64,000 bases of DNA. Source: Buxus sempervirens (Eukaryota; Streptophyta; Magnoliopsida; Buxales; Buxaceae). A program made the position numbers and the translations under genes. Location of the stretch: contig OX387184.1 in NCBI GenBank assembly GCA_947561395.2, positions 30,494,766 through 30,558,765 of the forward strand. The letters are read 5' to 3'. Of the stretch, positions 57,651-64,000 are shown piece after piece. Every line of letters starts with the position of its first letter. Within the stretch, counting starts at the first letter, position 1. A model generated the notes under the pieces. That model was not told the DNA's origin. It searched no databases and saw only the letters and a program-made list of their open reading frames with translations.

Positions 57651-59546
57651 TGAGACACGGGAAAAAATCACCCACCGTCAACACACGGGGCTCAACTTGA
57701 AGTTTGGGAGAGTCGCCACCATTCAGAATTTTGAGGTGAGAATGGACACCAAAGGATCAAAAATAAGCAAAAAAGAGCCAAAAGAAACATTCTAGGATAA
57801 AAATAACCCTACTTGAAAATCAAATCCAGAGATGGGTAAGGGGATTAGATTATGAACGGGGGAAGGTGTTAGGCACCCCCATTCATCCACACAAAGTGGT
57901 TGCCAAGTGTATGTTCATGCATAAAGAAAGTAAGAAAGCTTGCTAAAAATCATGAAAAATCTTGAAAAAGGATCAATGTATGATATTTCCACATGAAGAT
58001 CTAAATGGATTCCAGATCCTCTCTGATGTCAATATCATTTCTGAAATGTCATAAAAGGATAAAAATCCAAGCAAAAGAATTCACAAAACCAAGTTGAGGC
58101 AAATCCGGGAAATTTGGTGAAAGTAATGCTATTTGTCTTGAAATCATTCAAATCCAATTTTAAATCAAATCAAACCAAATCCATTTGAAAGATTATAGTA
58201 AATAAGAGTCTCATGCAAAATTTCACTTCATTCCAATAAAAATCCTAGGAGTAATGCTCCTTTAAAGTTGCTGTTGGGGATAATCAAAAAGTGATAAGTG
58301 GGCAACTTTGGGAAATTGCATAGAACAATCCACTCCATAAAAATCCACGAAATTTGGTGTGATTGAAGTCTGTATGGCCATATTTCAAAAGAAACTAGCC
58401 TCATACAAAAATCCCTTCGGATGTGCCTCGGGTGGTCTCCCGAACAGGCCCCGAAGATCACAGATTTACCCAGAAAAATGCCATTAAGCAGTTCTGATTA
58501 AATCGGCTACCAATAATTCAAATGGAGTCACAAAATTATGAAACCAACTGGATTTGAAAATAGACTCATAAAGGAGTGCCCAGAAATAAAAATCATTTGA
58601 ATCGGACTTAAAACGAACACATGGCGCTCCGTCGAAGTGACAAGTTCTATATTTGAACCTGAACTGTCCACTCAACTTCGACAGAGAGGTGTCAAACATC
58701 CGTTCGATAGAAATTTATGAAATTTGGTGGACATAAACTAGACAGCCTCACCTTTCCCATGGTTCTAGAATCGCTCCAAAATTCATCCGGACGATGAAGT
58801 TATGAGCGTCCGAAGTAAGGGTACAGTTGCTGTCAAGCTAAGCCACTTTTGAAGAAAACCAAATCCGAAAATTGATAAAAATGTGTGATCCGTGCAAGAT
58901 GAACACAAATACTTTAAAAATCATTCAAAGACATTCCAGGATTGATTGAGGCCATTTATTTCAGATTTATCACAATAAATTCAATAAACCCAAAATAGGA
59001 GCCTATCCCGCCAAAATGGTACTATGTATGTGCAAGTGTGGAAAACAATATAAGATCAATAGAACAACATAGCATGCATACATTTTCATCAAAATAAGGT
59101 TCTAAAACAACCTAGGGTTCCGTTCCATTATCGTTTCCCTCTGTTCTCTCTCCCCGTTAAACACGGTTCTTCAAGATAATCAAGGGTACTTTGAATATGA
59201 AACGGTTTACAATCAATCAAAAGGCTTTATGCTACATAGGTTCTAGCACTAGGGTCAATCCCCAGTCTCGTTTCTCCTAGATCCCGCCTCCACGTTTTAC
59301 GGCTAGGGGGAGTCTCGAGATACTTTGAGCCGGGGAAGGATTTTTACACACAAAGAAGGCCTTATTCTACATAAAGGTAGAAGAAGAGATCTAGATCTAG
59401 GAATGTAAAAACAGAAAATAAATGAAAAGTTTGAGGCTTACCTGGGTTCTGGACGCGATCCCGCAGCGGTTTTCTTCTTCTCTTGGAGTTCTTTTTGGCG
59501 AGAATTCAAAACAAGAGTTAATGGCCATTTGCCTAAGGAGGAGCCT

Positions 59547-59557
59547 CCTATTTATAG
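59547..59557 (-). promoter_or_regulatory. LTR TATA box (minus strand)
   Basis: CCTATAAATAGG on the minus strand, about 165 bases downstream (sense) of the palindrome array. Confidence 0.65.
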
Positions 59558-59722
59558 GCAAAGGTTAGGGTTATGGTTGGTGAGAATGGTAGACACAACA
59601 TAATGTCTATAGCCACCAACCTTAACCCTAAGGCTATTTCCGAGATTTCCCTTCATTTAATGAAGGACATGATGGTAAAAGTGAAAATCTCTCGGAAAAC
59701 CCTAATTTTGAGCAAAACTAAT

Positions 59723-59864
59723 GTATCCGGCATATCAGGCCGGATACACAAGGGTCTTAATGTATCCGGTATATAATACCGGATATACTAAGGATTGCTT
59801 GTATCCGGTATCTTTCACCGGATACAAAGAAGAACACTTGTATCCGGCCTGAGTTGCCGAATAT
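59723..59864. repeat. Four 25-bp palindromes, exact 39-bp period (U3)
   Basis: Starts 59723, 59762, 59801, 59840. Arms are GTATCCGGC/GCCGGATAC, GTATCCGGT/ACCGGATAT, GTATCCGGT/ACCGGATAC and GTATCCGGC/GCCGAATAT. The 7-base centres and 14-base spacers vary freely. The C-to-T change at the arm's ninth position is matched by G-to-A on the other side. Confidence 0.9.
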
Positions 59865-60438
59865 AAGGAAAAAAGCCTTTTTTTCGAATTTTAACACAGG
59901 CAATACTTATTTACATGTAATATCGTTTAAGTAAATGTCCTCGTATTTTTTAATCTCCATTTACTTAAGATATTACATGTAAATAAGCAAACAGCCCCCC
60001 CCCCATTTGAATCCATTAAAAATAGTTCCAGACCCAAATTCCAAGTGAATAAAAAGTCAACTTTCCAGTTCTAGGCAAAATTCTGATTTTTCAGGTCTGG
60101 AAAAAAGGTTCAATATGTTAAAACCAAGGTATTCGTCAAGATTTAAAATCTCAAAAAATTCATTTATGCAATAACATTGCTAAAAACCTGATTACCGGGA
60201 AAAATTATTTGGAAATCTTGCTTTAAAAAATATTTCATTTTCTGGGGGCAAAAGTCAACAAAATTCCACCGGAAAAAGTTTGACTTTGCACAAAAGAAGA
60301 ATTTGGGCCTTTTCCTTTACGGCTTTGGATTCAAATGGGTTAAGTATCTCAAACCCAATGCAAAGAATTGAAAATTTCAATAAAATATTTCTCTCCTTCA
60401 AGATTTATCAAAAATCGTGCAATTTTGGGGTGTCTACA

Positions 60439-60453
60439 ACTGCCCCTCTTTGC
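60439..60453 (-). other. Polypurine tract of the second Tat element
   Basis: GCAAAGAGGGGCAGT on the minus strand, directly before LTR start TGTAGACACCCC. Confidence 0.8.
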
Positions 60454-61252
60454 TAGAGTTGTAGCACAATGAACAGCAAAGAATAGACACAACTCAAAAT
60501 TGCACGTTTGAAAGACACCTCATTAATTGAACTTGCTTTGGTCAAACAAATGAGTGATAAAAAACATGGATTTGAAGATAGCCAATGAAACCCCTGTTGT
60601 GTATAGTCTGACGGGGTGGCGTCTCTTCCTTATCTCAGATTTCTTTGAGCTCTTGTGGCTATGAAAAGAAATCTGAGACAAGCAAATTTTGAAAAGAATG
60701 TGGATTTAAAATTGACCTCTGCAAACTCAATTGCTTTTGATGTTTTTCAACAATAAGGAAGGAAATATTTTATTGAATTTTCCTGATTGATTTTCTTATT
60801 TGATTTACCTGGGTGCCATTTGATGCCCAAACCTGTGCTTGAATATTCTGAAACTTGCTTTTGCTTCTTCATCTTCTTGCTCTCTCAATAAGGATGTATG
60901 TGCCATTGATGCCCATAGCCTGCCTTCATTCTTTTCAATTGCCCAATTGAATGCCTCTTCTTGATTGATGGATCATGATCTGTTGATCTAGCCTCATGCC
61001 CTTACAACCCATGACCTCTCATTCATGCCTTCTTACTGCTCCAGTAAAATCCTTCTTCAGAATTGGAAACCTTTGTTTAAAGGAGAAAACATGCAACTGC
61101 TTCGAAGCTTCTTTTTTTTTTTCAAATCCGAAGACTAAGGCCTGACTGCTTCTTCCAGATGCTGTAATTTATTTCAATGAAAACCCAGAGGGAAAGGCAC
61201 TGTGCATGCCCTGGTTTTGATTGCTTGAAGTAGTATTTTCCCCTCAGCAAAG

Positions 61253-61440
61253 ATGATCCTCTTTTTTCCTCTTTTTTTTCTTCTTTTTTTCTTTTCCTTT
61301 TTCTTCTCTTTTTTTTTCCTTTTCTTTTCTCTTTTTTTTTTCTTTTTTTTCCTTTTTTTCTTTTTCTCTTTTTCCTCTTTTTTTTTTTTTTTTTTTTTGC
61401 TTTTTTTTTTTTACAATATACTGAAATATCCCTTCTCCTT
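61253..61440 (+). repeat. Long C/T tract before an antisense splice acceptor
   Basis: About 170 bases almost purely T with scattered C, ending near TTTGCAG at 61439-61445. It fits an oversized polypyrimidine tract for the acceptor of the DUF7745-like exon that starts at 61446. Confidence 0.7.
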
Positions 61441-61445
61441 TGCAG

Positions 61446-62330
61446 CTCTGGTTACTTGACCACCTGAGTCAGATTGAGGAGATCAATTGACATTTCTTCC
61501 CAAGCTTGAAGGTTCCCATCTTGATGAGCAACCGGGGGTGTCCTAACACTCCAGGAGGTAAACAGGGCTAGTTTACTTTCTTCCAGGATGATCAAGTGAG
61601 GTGGCCTGGTACTTATCAGCCCAATGCAGAGACCGTGATCAGCTTCAGAGATCGTAATTTTCTGATTCTGGCTGGCCTGAGACATGCGGTGCTCTACCTT
61701 CCTTTGCGGGTCCTTCGTCAGTTCAGAGCGACCCAGGGGATTATAATCCCAAGTGGGTATGAAGATCATCCTGGTCCACTTTCTCCAGCTACCATGAAGC
61801 TGAATGCCTGGTTGATGAGGTAGTGGTCTTATGTTCGCTTTATGAGGGGCCCCGTCTTCTCAGAGTCCCATGTGAAGGACTATCTCTTCTGGATTAGGAA
61901 GCAGATACAGAGTCAGGCTCCATTACCTGAAGACTCTCCTGCAGTTTTAGCTCCCACTTACGAGGATATCTTGGAGTCTGAAAGAGCTTCTCACAGGCGC
62001 CTTCAGCAGATCTGGGTGCGAGAGGCCCAGGAGCTTAGGATACGGGGCCTTGATATGGAAAGGCAACTTGCACAGCAGGTATCTCGCCGTCTGGATATGG
62101 AGAAGCAACTTGAGGAACATAGGCAGGCCCACTGTCTTGAAGTCCGAGCACTGCGGCAGAAGCATCAGGATGCTTTAGCCAACCTTAGGAGTATGAGGAT
62201 TAGGCAGACTCTTTCAGATGATGTCATTTCCTTCTTGAGTGATCCCGCTGCAGAGGAGGCTTCTGGAGTTATCGCAGCTCAGGCAGCTCGGATTCGGGAG
62301 CTTGAAGAGCGACTAGGAGACAGAGATTAG
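61446..62330 (+). pseudogene. DUF7745-like exon, antisense in the second Tat element
   Basis: A single plus-strand frame from the AG at 61445 to the TAG stop near 62330, with three internal stops (61488, about 61572, about 61821). Readable parts are 'LWLLDHLSQIEEIN', 'HFFPSLKVPILMSNRGCPNT', 'VRWPGTYQPNAETVISFRDR' and 'AVLYLPLRVLRQFRATQGI', then a long coiled coil ('MEKQLEEHRQAHCLEVRALR', 'IRELEERLGDRD'). The Trp...Arg-Val-Leu-Arg-Gln-Phe block aligns with the C-terminal half of ORF1 (30313-31707). It lies between integrase and 3' LTR but on the opposite strand to the element. No upstream exon was recognised. Confidence 0.75.
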
Positions 62331-63272
62331 CCTTATTTCCTGCACATTTTTCTTTCATACCTTTGTACGAAATTGAACTCCAATAGTGGAAAACCAAAGT
62401 ATTCAATTCAAAATAAAATTTTTATATTATTGGCCTCAGAATGCTCAGATGCTTGTAAAAACAAAGGTTTTATGAAAGGTATTTGATTTCTCATCACTGG
62501 CCAAAGTATAATTTTTCCTTTTTTTATTTTTTTTATTTTTTGAAATTTGGCCCATGCACTTAATCACCTATAATTAAAGGAATTAGAACTAGATTAAATA
62601 ATGAAAAGGGTAGTCCAGAAAATAATGAGGGATCAGAATCGTCCATCTTAGGACCTTTAGAGTCATCCCCAAATGCCTTTTTTCCAGAATTGACCGTATT
62701 ACCCAATCTGCTCAATTTCAGTACTTGTGCTGATTTTTCTTCAAGCTTGGGTTTCCATGATCAACTCAACCACTGATTTTTCCTTTATATTTTCTTTTCC
62801 TTTTTTCTTGCCAATATTGCCCCTAGCGCCAGTTACGGTTTTCACTAGGGCCGGCTTCTGTATTCCGTCATCACCAATCTTACTCTGACATTTGAATGAA
62901 CAAACTAAGATCACCAAAAGCTTAAAAATAGGACGAAATAAAGGCTAGGCTCGGTTTATGAAAGAAAGGGTATTAAAGGCCCAAAAAATTTTCAAGTGTG
63001 GAAATAGGTCAATCGGACTTACAGTCATGATGAATTTAACCATTTTCCCCAAATTGCCTTCTTTGCATCTTTTTTCACATTTGGCTTTCATTTGCCATTT
63101 TTCATTGCTTTTCCTCTTTTCTTTTTTTTTTCTTAACTTTGCCCCAATTTGACTGTAAATCCGGTTTGGGTTTATCAAAGAAACGAACCGGCTCAATTTG
63201 GCTAGACTAGGGATTAAAATTTTGAAGGAAATAAAGAAAAATGGCCTCGGATCATTTCCTAGAAATATTCAC
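62331..63272. other. Tat internal region between antisense exon and integrase
   Basis: No gene seen. T-rich stretches at 62516-62541 and 63110-63135. Confidence 0.45.
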
Positions 63273-64000
63273 TCAAGGAAAATACCTTTTTACTGCATCA
63301 GAGTTAATTGGCTCAGGAAAATCTGACCCATCCATTTTTGCTAAGATGAGTGCACCCCCTGATAGGACCTTCTTGACGACATACGGCCCCTCCCAATTCG
63401 GCTTGAACTTACCACGAGGGTTTTCCAAAAATGGTAAGATTTTCTTTAGAACTAAGTTTCCTTCTTGGAAAGTTCTGGGCCTCACTTTCTTATTGTAGGC
63501 TCGGGCCATTCTCTTCTGGTACAATTGGCCATGACATAGTGCTTTCAATCGCTTCTCTTCTATTAGGTTGAGTTGATCATGTCTTGACTGTATCCATTCG
63601 GCTTCTTCCAGTTCTGCTTCCATGAGCACTCTGAGTGATGGGATCTCTACTTCCACGGGTAAGACTGCTTCCATCCCATAGACTAGGGAATACGGGGTTG
63701 CCCCAGTTGAAGTCCGGATTGAGGTTCTGTAGGCATGTAGAGCAAGTGGCAGTATTTCATGCCAATCCTTGTAGCTTACTACCATCTTCTGAATGATTTT
63801 CTTTATATTCTTGTTTGCTGCTTCCACTGCCCCATTCATCTTTGGCCTGTACGGAGCTTACTTATGGTGGGTGATCTGAAACTGCTCACACATTTTCTTC
63901 ATGTCCTTGTTCTTAATATTTGAAGCATTGTCTGATACTATGGCACTTGGCAGTCCATAGCGACAAATGATATTGTGCTTCAAAAATTTAATAACATGGT
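63273..64000 (-). pseudogene. pol: Integrase C-terminal part of the second Tat element
   Basis: Runs off the right edge. Readable are 'CRYGLPSAIVSDNASNIKNK' (second catalytic Asp), a TAA at 63858-63860 just before 'PYRPKMNG', 'AVEAANKNIKKIIQKMV' (catalytic Glu), and the C-terminal 'LVLKKILPFLENPRGKFKPN' block, ending at a stop. It is very similar to the integrase end at 17730, which places it in the same Tat lineage. Confidence 0.88.

Larger units (their letters stand above)
57651..60438 (-). mobile_element. 3' LTR of the second minus-strand Tat element
   Basis: Sense start TGTAGACACCCC at 60438 directly after the polypurine tract; sense end CCCGTGTCTCA at 57651. It contains a four-unit palindrome array, a TATA box and GGTGGCGACTCTCC near its end. 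The body of the element continues right, out of the window. Confidence 0.8.

Noticed and set aside
61253-61459. Poly-phenylalanine frame
   Set aside because: Reading of the long T/C tract.

Overview
This window is nuclear DNA of a flowering plant, most likely a eudicot. It is AT-rich, one host gene is split by long introns, and most of the rest is nested transposable elements. All calls come from reading the sequence and the family patterns I recognise. No database search was run, and I do not name the species.

Layout. Bases 1-14,101 are a stack of LTR pieces: an Athila-like LTR; a solo LTR (1770-4812, 5-bp target duplication) sitting inside a decayed plant-mobile-domain (PMD) gene; the 3' LTR of a forward-strand Tat-type Ty3/gypsy element; and several reverse-strand LTR fragments. 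Bases 14,102-36,429 hold a giant Tat/Ogre-like Ty3/gypsy retrotransposon on the minus strand. In its own direction it carries a 5' LTR, a primer-binding site beginning TGGCGACTCC, an extra ORF1 with a DUF7745-like protein, gag, protease plus G-patch, RT, RNase H, a second archaeal-type RNase H, integrase, a polypurine tract and a truncated 3' LTR. Its gag is split by a 3.16-kb hAT transposon with perfect 8-bp target duplications, and that hAT carries exons of an AP2/TOE-type transcription factor gene.

Bases 36,430-45,518 are more LTRs, including a forward Tat LTR interrupted by a solo LTR with a 5-bp duplication. Bases 45,519-53,781 contain the only intact-looking host gene, a five-exon MSL10-like mechanosensitive channel of 697 residues. 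Its first intron holds several MITEs, a TA microsatellite and a perfect 18-bp hairpin. Bases 53,782-57,650 hold a mini-Helitron, a CACTA end and LTR fragments. From 57,651 to the right edge is the 3' end of a second minus-strand Tat element: 3' LTR, polypurine tract, an antisense DUF7745-like exon and the integrase C-terminus.

The most unusual signals are these. (1) Arrays of 25-bp palindromes on an exact 39-bp period occur in the LTRs of all the Tat elements, and some arm changes are matched on both sides. (2) A hAT element has captured AP2/TOE exons. (3) DUF7745/PMD genes lie antisense at the 3' end of two Tat elements but sense, upstream of gag, in a third. (4) A row of hairpin repeats with covarying stems lies between ORF1 and gag of the large element.
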